DNA from: Verticillium longisporum
Taxonomy: Eukaryota; Ascomycota; Sordariomycetes; Glomerellales; Plectosphaerellaceae
Length of the DNA stretch: 64,000 nt
NCBI GenBank assembly: GCA_019188255.1
Contig: JAETXT010000003.1
Coordinates: forward strand, 62,001-126,000
Direction: 5' to 3'
Each line of letters begins with the position of its first letter. The stretch's first letter is position 1. A program made the position numbers and the translations under genes. Of this stretch, positions 1 through 11,102 are shown one piece after another. The notes beneath the pieces were generated by a model, which was not told the origin of the DNA, did no database searches, and saw only the letters and a program-made list of their open reading frames with translations.

Positions 1-185
1 TCCTCGCGCGTCAAAAGAAAGGTTTCTGAATTGGTCCCAAGGACCACCAGACCGTGAAGGCCCGACTTGGACAAGTATGCACAGTACTTTTCTTGAGCAT
101 CAAGATCAAGAGTGTCGTCCTCGTGGTTGAAGAAGGTGATGGTTGGAGCCCAGACGCCGCTAGGTGGGGCAGTTTGAGGGGCCAT
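1..185 (-). CDS. DapA-family (dihydrodipicolinate synthase-like) aldolase, N-terminus only
   Basis: Only the first ~61 codons lie in the window; the gene runs off the left edge. It starts at the ATG read from 185 on the minus strand. The peptide opens with a short Pro-rich leader, then GVWAPTITFF and further on GLVVLGTNSETFLLTREE. Such a leader, followed by a G-(L/V)-x-x-x-G-(T/S)-x-(S/G)-E strand-loop, is typical of the DapA/N-acetylneuraminate lyase superfamily of class I (Schiff-base Lys) aldolases. Fungal members include 4-hydroxy-2-oxoglutarate and 2-keto-3-deoxy-sugar-acid aldolases. The catalytic Lys and the Tyr of the family lie outside the window, so substrate cannot be predicted. 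It is divergently arranged with the dehydrogenase starting at 904. Confidence 0.75.
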   Translation of the reverse strand, partial: MAPQTAPPSGVWAPTITFFNHEDDTLDLDAQEKYCAYLSKSGLHGLVVLGTNSETFLLTRE

Positions 186-903
186 GATGACTGCTGTCTT
201 TGCTTTGAAGATAGGTGAGTGGTTCCGTTCGACTCGTATAAGCTTGAAGAAGCACGTTGACAGAGTGAGGAGTGTAGTGTAGGTAGCTGCAGGTCCTTAT
301 ACCGTGAGTGAGGGATATCCGCCTTGGTCGAGTTGCGAAAGTCCGATTGACGCGTAGGTGGTGCTCCCGAGCTTACCCCATGTCCCTTTCGGCAGCTCAG
401 TAGTTTGATATGCTAGCCCTGACCCTCCGCTCCTCTGAAAGCTGATTAGGGTCCCTCCCGACAAGATCACCTCTGTGCGCCGGGCGGACTGTCGCCTCGG
501 GGACAACTTTGCGGGGTCAGAATACCAACTTGTCGTCCTGTCGAATCATTGCCACTATCAAAACGCTCAGATGTCCAAAGATGGAGCCCATGGCATGCAG
601 TTGAGTGGTAGTCGACGGGTCGTGATCCTTTGCCGACGGATAAGCCCTGATCGCCCACCATCAACCACCAACAGAGTGCTAGGAACGGAAAAGCCGCAGC
701 GGGGCATATCCACTGTTACGAATGCAATCCCACAGTTGCCTCAATGTCAGCGTGCGGGGAACGAGATCGACAGCTCTCGCAGCTTATATCATGGTGTTTG
801 TTCATCAACCGCAGTACGCCTATCACAAGCTTCGTGACACGTTACAGACCATCCATCGACCAAGACGCATCTTTACTTATCTTTACAAGTTAATACTCAC
901 ACT
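186..903. promoter_or_regulatory. divergent intergenic region between the aldolase and the short-chain dehydrogenase
   Basis: This 718-bp stretch separates two divergently transcribed genes and should contain both promoters. I see no convincing coding frame in it. A TATA-like stretch (cttatatc, about 782-789) lies ~115 bp before the dehydrogenase ATG. The DNA has normal base composition with no RIP signature. No operator or repeat was recognised. Confidence 0.5.
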
Positions 904-1833
904 ATGGCATCAGCAGCGTCCAAGCGCCTTGAAGGCAAAACCGTCCTCATTACTGGTGCATCATCTGGCATCGGCCGATCCACAGCCTTCGAGTTTGCTA
1001 GGACCAGCCCAAAGAATCTCAAGCTCATCCTGACGGCGCGTCGCATTGATACCCTCAAGCAGATTGCGGCCGACATTGTCAGCGAAGTCGGTGACGGCGT
1101 CAAGGTCCTGCCAGTGGCCCTCGACGTCAGCAACGCCGCGGATGTGCGCTCGTTTCTGGACAAGCTCCCAGGGGAGTTCAAAGAGATTGATGTCTTGGTG
1201 AACAATGCGTAAGATTCGTTCCCCTACCCAACAAGCATGCCCATCAATTAACCTAGGCTCCAGCGGTCTGGTCAAGGGCGTCGCCAAAGCGCCTGAGATC
1301 AATGAGGAAGATATCAATGTCATGTTCGCCACCAACGTGACCGGCCTCATCAACATGACACAGGCTATTTTGCCTGGCATGCTGAGTCGCAACAATGGCG
1401 AGGGCTCCGGTGACATCATCAACATTGGATCGATTGCCGGCCGCGAGCCGTACGTCGGCGGCGGCATCTACTGTGCTACCAAGGCGGCCGTTCGGTCCTT
1501 CACCGACAGCCTGCGCAAGGAATTGATTTCGAAGAGAGTGCGCGTCATTGGCATAGATCCAGGCCAAGTCGAGACGGAGTTCTCGGTCGTGAGATTTGGG
1601 GGTGACAAAGCCAAGGCCGACGCCGTTTATGCGTACGTTCCCAATGCATCTAATGCCGCTCTCTTTTTCTGGTCTAACATCTTTGTAGGGGTTGTGAGCC
1701 ATTGACGCCAGACGATATTGCCGAGGCCATCGTTTTCGCTGCCTCGAGAAGGGAAAATGTTGTTATTGCGGACACACTGATCTTCCCTAACCACCAGGCT
1801 GCGGCCACCATCATGCACAAAAAATCCACGTAG
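904..1833 (+). CDS. short-chain dehydrogenase/reductase (classical SDR, YdfG/YMR226C-like)
   Basis: NAD(P)(H)-dependent oxidoreductase of the classical SDR family, probably cytosolic. Exons 904-1208, 1264-1632 and 1689-1833 join in frame to a 272-residue protein, the usual length. Introns are 1209-1263 (GTAAGA...CCAG) and 1633-1688 (GTACGT...GTAG). Visible landmarks are the Rossmann motif TGASSGIG near residue 18, the NNAG motif restored by the first splice, the catalytic Ser in NIGSIAG, and the active-site YCATK (Y-x-x-x-K). The C-terminus ([14 protein letters not shown]) resembles the 3-hydroxy-acid dehydrogenase branch (E. coli YdfG, yeast YMR226C), which oxidises L-allo-threonine or 3-hydroxy acids. 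The branch is clear but the physiological substrate is not. The next gene is convergent, with its stop at 1964, leaving a 130-bp 3' gap. Confidence 0.9.
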
Positions 1834-1963
1834 GGAACCTCTGGACAAACCAGATCCAGGATACGACATTACTAGAATTAGACAACCATGATATTGGGCT
1901 GAATAGAGGACTACGTATTTGACCAAAGCCACACAGCCGCCTTGAACTCTCCACTGCCGTCTA

Positions 1964-4332
1964 TCACAACCCAAAAGTGTCATCGTAGTGGAATATGTCG
2001 AGGTTCCCAAGACCAGACGACACCATCGAAGCAAACTGACCCCAGCCAGAAAACTCTTCGATCCCCGCGACACCCATACCATTGAAGTCGATTGCTGCTT
2101 CACCCATTATTTCCGCATAATTTGTGCCGGTGCTCGAACTCGTGTCAACAGGCATCGCCATGGCCTGAATGCCTCCTAGCTGCGCGTCGATTTCCAAGCT
2201 GCCAAAGCCGAGGGCCGGATGCAAGCGCTTCATCTGACGCAAGGCCTCGACTCTTAGCTCTTCCAGCACAAGATAGTATCGCTCCACAAGCGAGCCCTTT
2301 TGTGCAATGGTTGCCATGTGTGACTGACAGCGGGCGGCCGCAGCAAAGTAGCTGCGGTAGGTTTCCGGTGGAGATGCCCACTCCTGAATCACGTAGATGT
2401 AGAGCACCATGGCCGCAGTGAAGCCAAAGTACGCTGTAATCTGTATTTTTTGTTAGTAGAGTGGGCTGACGATGGTGGTCAGCAAAACCAACCCAAAAGG
2501 CGTGATACATCTGCCCACTCTGCGTCATATCGTCGATTGTATTCATGGTGTTCATCGCAGCTACCAAACACTCATCAATACGTTCTTTTGCTTGCATATC
2601 GGTGCTACTAGGCCGTCTCCCCTGCTGCGAGATCTGGGCGAAGTTGTTCAATAGGCACTGCCGTCGGGTAAGAATGATGGCGTGCCAGTAGGTCAAGTTG
2701 AGCACATTTCGTTGGCGTTGAAAGATGGGTACGATGAGCGAAGTGCTAAAGAAGTCGGCATCTAGAAACCGTGAAAGCTCGGCTCGCCAGTCACTAAGGT
2801 CTTGAGAAATAGACTGAGTATCTTCCGCACGGCGGCTAGCTGATATCGGTCGAATCGAATACAGCGAACGTAAGATCTTGCTAATGATTTGGGCGAGTCT
2901 GGTCTGTCAGCTAGCATCAAGAAAATCCCGCCAAGCTTCCAAATAACCTACTTCATGTGTGCCACGGGGGCCAGCATTATTGAATAGCCCCTATTCATGG
3001 ACGAGGTGCAAAGGCTCTCCCTTGTGATCTCATGATCCTCGACACATGCCGGTAGTTCGGTATCGATATCATCGTCGTGAAAGGAGCGTGGCCTCCCCAG
3101 CGAGACGCTAAGATAAGTGTCGAGGGTGTAAGCACACCAGAATGTTCTGCGGCGACTTTCAACCTCAATATAGTTCAATCCACTTGCTGTTCCTGGACTT
3201 TTGTTACGGTTGAGACCGATTGCGAGAGCCAAGTTCGTGACTGTGCCGAATTGGCTCCAGCAATGGTTGACGCGCGACTGCGTGAGAAGATAGTAACACT
3301 GCAGAAGGCGTGCCTGTATGCTCGTCAGTCGAATGGAGCCACTTTCTTTGGAGAGTTGGGTTTCAGCTGCAAGAAAATATCGAGAACTGTTTTGAGTCAT
3401 TAGCCAGGTAAATGCTCTGAATAAAAGACTTCCTGACCTCAAATCTGCCGGGCCTGGTCTGGCGTTCTCAGGCATGTACACCCTAGCATGAGCAAAGATC
3501 ATGAATAGCAGGGCAATTTTGGCCGTCGCGTTGTGAACATCACGCATCGTGCCCAAAGTATCATAAAACTCCTCAAACCAGTCCTGCAACGTAGGCCGAT
3601 GAAGGAATCGGTAGGTCGGCATGGCAAAGTCAAAATACCGGTCAAGCAGCTTCTGGCCATCTTCCCTTGGAAGGACCATGCAGAATGAAGGATCAAAGTC
3701 AGGCAGACTAATGGGAGCATCCCCAAATGTGAAAATGCTGCTTGGCACAGAAAACTCGATGGCTTTGTGTAGCCTCTTCTGCACTCTCAAGAGAAAAGAC
3801 ACCCCCGAGGCAGGTCCAATGTAATGCCCTTGCAGGTCTTCTTGTGGAGGCTCTGGTGTTTGTTGGGATGAGACGGCCAACCTTGCCGGCGCTTGGATTT
3901 CTTCGTATGTGGACGAAATGTTCTGACCGTCCGAAGCCAGGTTATGATCCACCAACTCTGAGCTCGCAATGGTCGTCCCTGGCAGAACTGACGATGAAGC
4001 CATGATGTTGGACACCATATCATCCTGAGAATCTATACCGGTGGCATGCATCTCATTCCCAGTCACGGGCGGGATGTCTGGCGCCCGCCCTCTTGCATAT
4101 GCAGCATCGTACGTGCATTGAATCTTGACGCGAACACAGAATTCGCACGGTTGTGTCCCATTGCATTTGATCTTTCGCCTGCGTATCGTCATCAGTCAGT
4201 CCATTGATGACACGAATCAAGCCATCATTGCACTACTGACTTTTTACAGCGGTCACATGCCCGTGTGACCCTGAGTCGCTCCTTGTTCCTTTTCCGTCTC
4301 TTGTGAAGCTGGGACCCACTTTCGTCCATCAT
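1964..4332 (-). CDS. Zn(II)2Cys6 fungal transcription factor with MHR domain
   Basis: Nuclear DNA-binding regulator. Five exons: 4332-4241, 4178-3438, 3386-2952, 2898-2493 and 2440-1964. They give about 716 residues in frame. The first intron (4179-4240) splits the zinc cluster. After splicing it has six cysteines, C26, C29, C36, C42, C45 and C52 (CX2CX6CX5CX2CX6C), preceded by a basic KRRKRNK stretch. The middle carries the fungal-specific regulator domain, seen in RRTFWCAYTLD and SLGRPRS. Intron 3387-3437 is a multiple of three and could be missed, but it has GTCAGG, a GCTAAT branch point and CAG. Start choice: 4332 (ACA ATG ATG). The frame is open up to an ATG at 4617, but that extension contains a Leu-rich stretch unlike a regulator; 4362 is another option. 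It lies among metabolic genes and may control them (inference). Confidence 0.88.
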
Positions 4333-4870
4333 TGTAGGGAGCAATTGGCGATTCGCAGCCATAGAGGAGGCGCCGAGGCAGCTTCCGTCAGACTGGGTAG
4401 AGTGAACAAGAAGGTGACATGACAACCAAAGCGGAAGAGCAAGGAGCAAGAGTCGGATGCTGTTGGACGGAGATGTATCGAAGATGGGGAGAGAGCTCGG
4501 TGCGGAAAAGTCACTTCGGTTGCTGATACGGGGCAATGGCACGAGCTGGTGCTTATCCGTGATCCTACCACCATGGCTGAGTGACGATTGAGGTTGCAAG
4601 TTATCCGACTTCACCATTTAGATTTTATTTTCCATGTCATCGCTTCTTGTTTGTTGGAACGTGATTGAACCATTTGCTTGGGTGGCAGATGCCTGGCATC
4701 CATAGGTCCTTGCAGCGGGTTTCCCGGGCAGCTTCACTCTGAGACTCGGCCATCGAGTTGATGCCAAATGAGAAGGCTGCACTTTGATAATCGCTTCTGT
4801 TTTGTAACGAAATAGGATAGCTAAGTGAATTCATTCATGTTTTAACAAGAATGAGCCTAGCCGACACATC
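4333..4870. promoter_or_regulatory. upstream region of the Zn2Cys6 regulator / 3' flank of the NmrA-like gene
   Basis: About 540 bp between two minus-strand genes. It should hold the regulator's promoter and 5' leader and the 3' end of the NmrA-like gene. The first ~285 bp (to 4617) is open in the regulator's frame and may be leader or an N-terminal extension. Nothing else was recognised. Confidence 0.4.
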
Positions 4871-6035
4871 TTACGCCTTTGGCTGACCGCCTTGCTTAGC
4901 AGCCCAGTCCTCGACCATTTTCAAAACAAATCTGCGGTTGCCGTCGTAGCCTACATGCTTCATCCATTCGGCGAGGCTTCTGATCCGTTTAGGGTGAATA
5001 CGATCCAAAATCGCAGTGTCGCGAAGCGGGGTACGACCTTCTCCCCAGTAGCGCCACCAAGCGCCAAAGTTGTCGTTCCATTTCATGACAGACTCATCCC
5101 GAGGCGCATCTGGACCAAGTGACCAGTTCACAAAGGCTCCCGGGTATGGCTCCGCAACTTTTGCATAGTGCTCGAAGGGCGTCGACTTGAAAACGCCTTG
5201 CTTGCCAGTGACCTCGGTGAAGGTTTTGGCAATTTCCGGGAAGCTCACGTTGTCAGTTACGACTAAAAGATCAAGGCCTGCCGCCTCGTCGGGGTTGTCA
5301 AACAGCCAAAGGTTATAAACGCCAACATCGTCGAGAGCAATCAGGGGGAGTTTGACATCGTCTCCCGTGAAAATTGTCAGCCGAGGCCTGCAATGTGGAT
5401 GAAGTTTGGAACAAGGCAGGAAAAACTCACGGGACGGGTTGGCCCATAGAAACGATCCGTCAGGCTGCTCGCTGGGAACGAACATTCCGTCGAGAAGCAT
5501 ATCCATGTAGGGTCCTGTGCTGAAGAGAGAGCTCTTCATGCCATCCTGGCCTTGAGCAAGGATAAACCTTCCGATCCGTCCTTTGCCGTCCATGTGGCCG
5601 CAGTGGTACGCCTCGTCGTAGTCGACAATGCCCAAGACATATTCAATGTTGGCCCAAACGTAGTGCTGCACGCCCTCGCCTCTGGCGATCTCATACGCTC
5701 TGAATCCATGGAACAGCTCGTCCTTCTCCCCCAGAGTGAATCCGTCGGTGTTGACCCAGGCGCCGTATACGCCTTTGAAAGCCCTGTGCAAGTCCTTCTG
5801 GTTGTTCTGGGCGCCTTGGATCAGGGTAACGTTCTGCAGAGCTCCGAGCTGTTTGGCACGTGATGATTTGACACTACGAGTCAAGACCCGAACGCGGTAT
5901 CGTCCACTCGCAGACAAGGCTTTCAGTTGGATTAGCACAAGTCTGGTGCAGGAATCATAGAGTCTTACCCTTGACAACAGGCGCACCTTGAGCACCTGTG
6001 CCGCCGATGACGAGGATTTCCTTCAGTTCGGCCAT
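4871..6035 (-). CDS. NmrA-like NAD(P)-binding protein
   Basis: Atypical SDR of the NmrA/isoflavone-reductase type: an NAD(P) Rossmann fold used either as reductase or as redox-sensing regulator. Exon 1 (6035-5969) starts at ATG 6035 and encodes the dinucleotide motif IGGTGAQG (G-x-x-G-x-x-G). Intron 5920-5968 (GTAAGA...AAAG) joins it to the large second exon. Later landmarks are VRVLTRS, where the cofactor specificity loop falls, and KLPLIALDDVG, conserved in NmrA proteins. A second intron is likely at 5362-5430. Its donor GTGAGT is good, but the acceptor giving the best family fit (GGGAG) is unusual. Splicing removes 69 nt, so the frame holds either way (348 or 371 residues). It may be a tailoring reductase in the left-edge gene group (inference). 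Confidence 0.85.
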
Positions 6036-6766
6036 GATGATTGCAGAATCCTTTGTTTATACCGAATGATCGGACGTTGAGAAGTTAAAATGGATTGCTT
6101 GAAATATCTTGATGCACCTGAAAATAAGCGCGGTAACCGACTTGAGGGTTTGCTTTATTGGGTATTTATACAAGGAGTGACTTTTCCCAGTGCTCTGGCG
6201 TCGGTTTACTCGTGGTCTCATGTTGTATCCTTGACTAGTCAATCGAATGATTCTCCTGCAGATCGCAACGGAGGCTCTTTTGGCTGCCTGTTCGGACAAC
6301 GCCATGATGCACACTGACTTCACTGCAAATGAAAGCGGTGATTTTGTTGCTGCGGGTTAGGCTTGGTTTGCATCGGAAGGTTCTGAGCGGTGCTCTTCTA
6401 AAGTGGCCGCGGAGGGTTTTCAGCCACTCAACAAGTAGGCCCTCAAACCTGTCTGACAACTGCACCCATCGAGCATCTTGATTACGTCAAATTCTCCTTC
6501 TGTTTCCTGGATAAGCAATCACATCATGGATTGAAATTCATGAAGCGGATGGTAAATCATATCATGAAATGGAAGCAGACGTCAAGGACTATTCGCCACA
6601 TCGTGGGTGTTGTGAGACATGCCCAGTCTACGGAAGCAAAAGGATTGCCAATCCACGCCTCTCGTACAAAAGACATTTACAATCTGACAAATTCTGGAGC
6701 GTAAATATAGCAAATTGAGAGCAGGTTTACGGATATCTGACCAGCGCTTCCAACACCTCGCACTCC
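6036..6766. other. intergenic region: NmrA promoter and tyrosinase 3' flank
   Basis: A 731-bp non-coding stretch between two minus-strand genes. Apart from a TATA box (listed separately) I see no gene, repeat or RNA structure. Base composition is somewhat more AT-rich than in the genes but without RIP. Confidence 0.5.
6162..6169 (-). promoter_or_regulatory. TATA box candidate of the NmrA-like gene
   Basis: On the minus strand this reads TATAAATA, a near-consensus TATA element, ~125 bp upstream of the ATG at 6035. The distance is normal for a fungal core promoter. No start site can be confirmed from sequence alone. Confidence 0.45.
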
Positions 6767-8258
6767 TCACAGGTAAAAGTAGCAGAACGGACCTGACAGT
6801 GTGTCCATAACTTCCGCAATCCTGATCTTGTCGCCGGCATACCCCATGTCAATGATGTCACTAAGCTTAGTCTTCTCCGAGGGCGGCTGGTTGGCCCAAG
6901 TCCTGTGGCCATAGTTGCCACCGCTGAGCTGGCAGTGGCGCGACTTGGGGTCGAGAGCTTGCCTGTAGAAAGTCAGTGTTGGTGCCGACCAGAAGACAGG
7001 CAATGCGTCATACCAGAGGGTCCACATGCGATCCATCATGGCGTGGTGGGTGTAGAAAGCAGGGTCTGCAGGAGACGTGTACAGATCACCACCAGGATCA
7101 CCGCTTGACTATGCGTCAGTATAAACAAGCAACCGAGCTGGAATTGAGCTTCACTGACCTGATGGTGTAGTGAATGCCGCCGTGAGGACCTATCTCGATT
7201 GTGTATGGAACACCCTCAGACAGCAAACGGTACTGCTCGATGTTGGGCTTCTGCAGAAGGTCTAACACATGTCAGCGCATGGCGCCGTCTTGAAATCTCA
7301 CGGGACGTACTCAGAACGGTGGTGTAATTGGCGTAGCGAAGATTCATCGCCGGTCCGACATCTCTCTTCAGGCCACGGGGGTTGTATCCAAGTCCACCGT
7401 CAGGGCCAGGCGCTGTGCCCTGCAGGCCACCAACAGGTCCCAGATTGACAGTCATGTTGGCAAAGGGCCCGGTCCTCACAAAACCGCCGCCGAGACCAGC
7501 AGGCAACGAAATGTTTCCGCCGCCAACTCCAGGAGGAGGCACGATGACAGGACCTTCATGCGGAACGTACTCGCCGTTGCCTCCCAGGCTGTAAGGATCA
7601 CCGTTGAAGATGGGTGATTTTTCCGGAGCGGAAGCATACCTGGGCCAGTCCCAGTAGGGCAGATAGCCCGTGTAATTACACTCGTCGCGAAGAGCAGTTT
7701 CGTATTCGTACAAAAACCAGCGATGCCATGGCATGAAACATCCGGTAAAATGAATGGTCAAGGTCTGTTGGATGTGGGTCACGACGAAATCGTCATACTG
7801 CCGCGTGTGAGTAGTCCGGGCGATCAATGGCAGGGGATATGGTCAGGGAGCTCACTCGTGACTTAGCACCAGATGAGACGTTGGCGGGTGTTCGCGGGGG
7901 TAGAGTCTGTAGGCACTTGATGGCGTTGACGTAAGAAAGACGCTCCTCTTCAGAGAGCGAGCCGCTGCAGCAGACAATCAGCGAGGTGCTCGCACAAGGT
8001 CGGTGGTGGTTGGTATCTTGCAACAACTTACTACTCTCGGCGGAACACAACATTCCTCCCGTGGCAGCTCGCTTCTTCGCCGTGCTTGCGAAGTTTGGCT
8101 TCTCTGTCATCCAGTGACTTGAGGACACTGGTTTTGATATACTCGACCAACCCAGAAACCTGAGCTTCGTCCGAAGCATCATCGCGGGGGTGCACGGCCG
8201 GAGTGGCCAAAGCAACTGAGGTCAGGGCAACTGAGGTAAGGATCGACACGAATCTCAT
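6767..8258 (-). CDS. secreted tyrosinase (type-3 copper oxidase)
   Basis: Binuclear copper enzyme that hydroxylates monophenols and oxidises diphenols to quinones. It feeds pigment or tailoring chemistry. Six exons (8258-8032, 7964-7856, 7797-7311, 7261-7159, 7103-7014, 6962-6767) give 403 residues. Residues 1-19 look like a signal peptide (MRFVSILTSVAL...ALA), so the product is probably secreted or vacuolar. The CuA site is H120, H128 and H137 (IHFTG, PWHRWF). The CuB site is H301, H305 and the HH pair near 328-329 (HGGIHYT, FYTHHAMMDRMW). A CYFYL end recalls the Y-x-Y of tyrosinases. A Gly/Pro-rich insertion sits between the two sites. Intron 7104-7158 ends in AAG, chosen because a nearer TAG breaks the frame. 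At 403 residues it is a short-form fungal tyrosinase without the long C-terminal lid domain. Confidence 0.92.
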
Positions 8259-9249
8259 CTTGGCGATGGATGGGATGGAACGGAAGGACACGTGGAAAAA
8301 GAAACTATGGCGTTGGGCCTTCAGAACTATCGGACATGATGAAAGAGTGACTGACAGATGATTGCCCGACGCAGAGTAATTATATGGGAACCATGTGGCT
8401 AGCTTGCTCGACCGGAATGCTCCAGGATCCCGGGAGGCTCATTTCTTTTCTTCGCCCCTGATGGTGATGCATCCCGAGTGAAGAGAACCTTATGCAGGCC
8501 GAGCTTAGCCCGGCCCAGGGTCCGGTGAGGAGAAAACTGGCCGTGGCGTATCAGCTACCGGCACTTGCGAAAGCGATACTCCCACACTTCTCTCAGATGC
8601 TAGAGTCATACAGACCAGTGGTCGTGCCAACATAACTGGAGAAACCGACACAGCCCGCTCAATTTGCCTGAAACTAGCTCTCCCTTAATCAATTCAAGCT
8701 GGAAAACAATGCTTTTTAGACAGTGTCGTATTGTCGCTCCAGCTCTGCCATGCCTGGTTGACTGGTGGCTGTCCCTTATCGATTTGCAGGCACCTGAGGA
8801 TGAGACTTCCCGAGTGTTGTTGGACCGCCCATCATTGCCGCCCAGGGGCATTGCTACGCGGCTAGTGTCGATGAGTTCTTTGTATGCCAGCTAGGTAATC
8901 TAGTCGGCCAAGTTTCACTTCGGGCAACCTCAAAACGACATGATCTCCTGATCCCGGCTCTCACCGAGTCAGTCATCATGGGTGTCGGTTCGGAGGGGGA
9001 GATCCACCTGACACCGGGGCTTCCCGTGTGACCGGACCGACGTATTGATTCCTCTTTAGTCCGGCTGTCCCTGCAATCGCTCGGGGGTCCACTCGCGGAC
9101 GCGGCCTTTTCTCCCATGCCTCGAAGGGGCGAAGGGGGGGAGAGGAGTTAGGCTTACTATCCCTTTAAAACCGAGTTCGATCTCAGTATAAAAAATACGT
9201 ACTAGAAGGACCCAACTAACGTAGCAGAAATGAGCTTTACAGCCAACCA
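8259..9249. promoter_or_regulatory. tyrosinase upstream region, no other gene seen
   Basis: Nearly 1 kb with normal base composition and no convincing coding frame. On the minus strand a CATATAATTA element around 8377-8386, ~120 bp from the tyrosinase ATG, could serve as TATA box. From about 9140 the sequence grades into the RIP-mutated transposon relic. Confidence 0.4.
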
Positions 9250-11002
9250 AATCGTAGACCTAGCCCACAGTACATTCACAATATGCTATAGTACTATAGG
9301 ACCCTAATAACATCAGGCGTACTGGAGTATATAGTGAGGATCTCGGGTGGATTATATTAGAATGAGGTAGGGCTCTAGGTACTAAGGGAGGTAGCGAAAG
9401 CTAGCAGCGCTAAACCTAATTACGAAGGCAGTATACGGCTATAACAACCAAGGAAGCAGGGTAGCTGCGAGTTGACGACCCCGCGATCGGGAGATACGAT
9501 AAGATAAGAAGCGGACCTACTAGGCAGAATACATAATAGAAGATATTATACCGTAATCCTAATATTATAGATTACTAACGGCTAATAAGTAAGCTATCTA
9601 ATATAGGCTTACTACTTAATAATAAGGATAGAATAAATAGGTATATAAGGATAGGCATTTTATACTTATAGATATATTCTTTCTTATAATAGTAATTAAT
9701 CTAAGTCTTATTTTATATTTATTATAATAAGTATATAACGCTTTACGATAGTATATCGTCTTAGAGTTATAATCTAAGCTTCTATTAAATAGTAATCCTA
9801 ACCCTTTAATAGTATTCCCCCTCCGGAAGCTACTAAGTCGTAATATTTTAATTACTCTTATTTAATAAGTTTATTTTATAATATTAAGTAATATTTATTA
9901 TAGGAATAATATCTACTAATAATATTAGAAATAGTATTAATAACCTAGCCGCTATAATCTAAGAACTTCGTTTAGAGAATAAATAGCTCTAGGCCTTAAT
10001 ATAATAGTTCTAGGGAGGGTCGAATATAAAAGCCCTCCCCTTTTAACTATTCGACGGAAACCCTAGAGTACTTTAATCTTTTATTACTTAAGTACGCTAA
10101 TATTATAAAGCTAATAAGAACTAGCTTAAGTATTAGGGCGAGAAAATCGCTAATGCCTCCTTTTATCTTAAAGGGGATATTTTATATTAATTCGAACCTT
10201 TTATTCGAGATTATTCTATTTATATTAAGAAAGAAGATATAAAAAAAGCTATTTAGGACGTTTATATTAATATAAATACTTTTAAGGAAGCTATTAAAAG
10301 AGTATTTAGAGATATAGATAAAGAATAATAAAACGAATAAAAGATCCTTTAATTTAAATAAATAGGATTAGCTATTAAATATATTATAGAGTTTTAACTC
10401 TTAGCTACTCGATTAGACTAGATTAAGTCTACTCTTATAGCCTATTTCTACGAAGGACTTAAAGACGTCGTTAAGGACGACTTTATCTAGGAAGATAGGC
10501 CTAAGACTTTTAATAAATATATTATTATAGCTATTAAGATCGATAATTATTAATATAAATATAGAATAGAGAAAGGACGAAAGCCCGCTATAGGACTATA
10601 GAACCCTTATATCCTTTACTATCGATCTAATTAGGGATATAAGTATTAATATAATAAGCCCTATATTAGTATAGCTTAGGGGTAGACTATTTATATAAGC
10701 CCTATAGAATTTAATAATATTTATTATAATAAACCTAAGGATTTTAAAGATATTAAATACTATAATTATAGAAAGAATAAATATATAGCCCGAGAATACT
10801 ATTAGCCTAGGAAGCCTTAGAAGCTAGTTAATAAGTAATAGCTTAATTATACTTAGTACTAGGACTATATTAATATTAATTAGACTTTCTATTATTTAGA
10901 TAGCTATTTTATATATAAGGATAGTAAGGAGTAGAATAGATAGTTCCCTAGAACGCTTATAGAATAATATACCCTAGCTATAATAATAACTATAAAGAAA
11001 GA
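9250..11002 (+). mobile_element. RIP-degraded Ty3/gypsy retrotransposon, gag part
   Basis: Extremely AT-rich, dominated by TA and nearly free of CA/TG, the product of C-to-T changes on both strands. No frame is open. Read through the stops on the plus strand, 10380-10530 gives gag-like phrases (LLATRLD, YEGLKDVVKDDF, IAIKIDN). At about 10757-10800 there is a recognisable zinc knuckle whose cysteines have become tyrosines (YNYRKNKYIAREYY, originally C-x2-C-x4-H-x4-C). This is the gag/nucleocapsid region of a fungal gypsy element. The part before 10000 should be its 5' end, but I could not define an LTR. It stops abruptly at the DNA transposon at 11005. Confidence 0.8.
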
Positions 11003-11004
11003 TA
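11003..11004. repeat. TA target-site duplication, left
   Basis: TA immediately before the left terminal inverted repeat, matched by TA at 12865-12866. Duplication of TA is the hallmark of Tc1/mariner/pogo insertion. Confidence 0.85.
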
Positions 11005-11050
11005 ACGTAATCCACAAGCGAGTGGTTCACCCAAGCGAGTGGTTCACTTC
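11005..11050 (+). repeat. left terminal inverted repeat with internal 13-bp direct repeat
   Basis: 46 bp, matching the right end (12819-12864, reversed) with one difference, plus an extra A/G divergence just inside. Within it GCGAGTGGTTCAC occurs twice, at 11018-11030 and 11035-11047, with a 17-bp period. Repeated subterminal motifs of this sort usually are transposase binding sites. Confidence 0.9.
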
Positions 11051-11102
11051 GCCCGGGCCCACGACCTACACCTGAATTCTACAGATTCCACCTCCGCCCG
11101 CG

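Noticed and set aside
3387..3437. Continuous exon through this stretch in the Zn2Cys6 regulator
   Set aside because: It is in frame unspliced, but donor, GCTAAT branch and CAG acceptor are all present and removal improves family fit.
1..8258. A polyketide or peptide synthetase backbone gene
   Set aside because: None of the translated frames has KS, AT, A or C domain motifs; only tailoring-type enzymes are present.
11018..11047. Repeats at the transposon ends as a CRISPR-like array
   Set aside because: Only two units per end, part of inverted repeats of a DNA transposon; host is a fungus.
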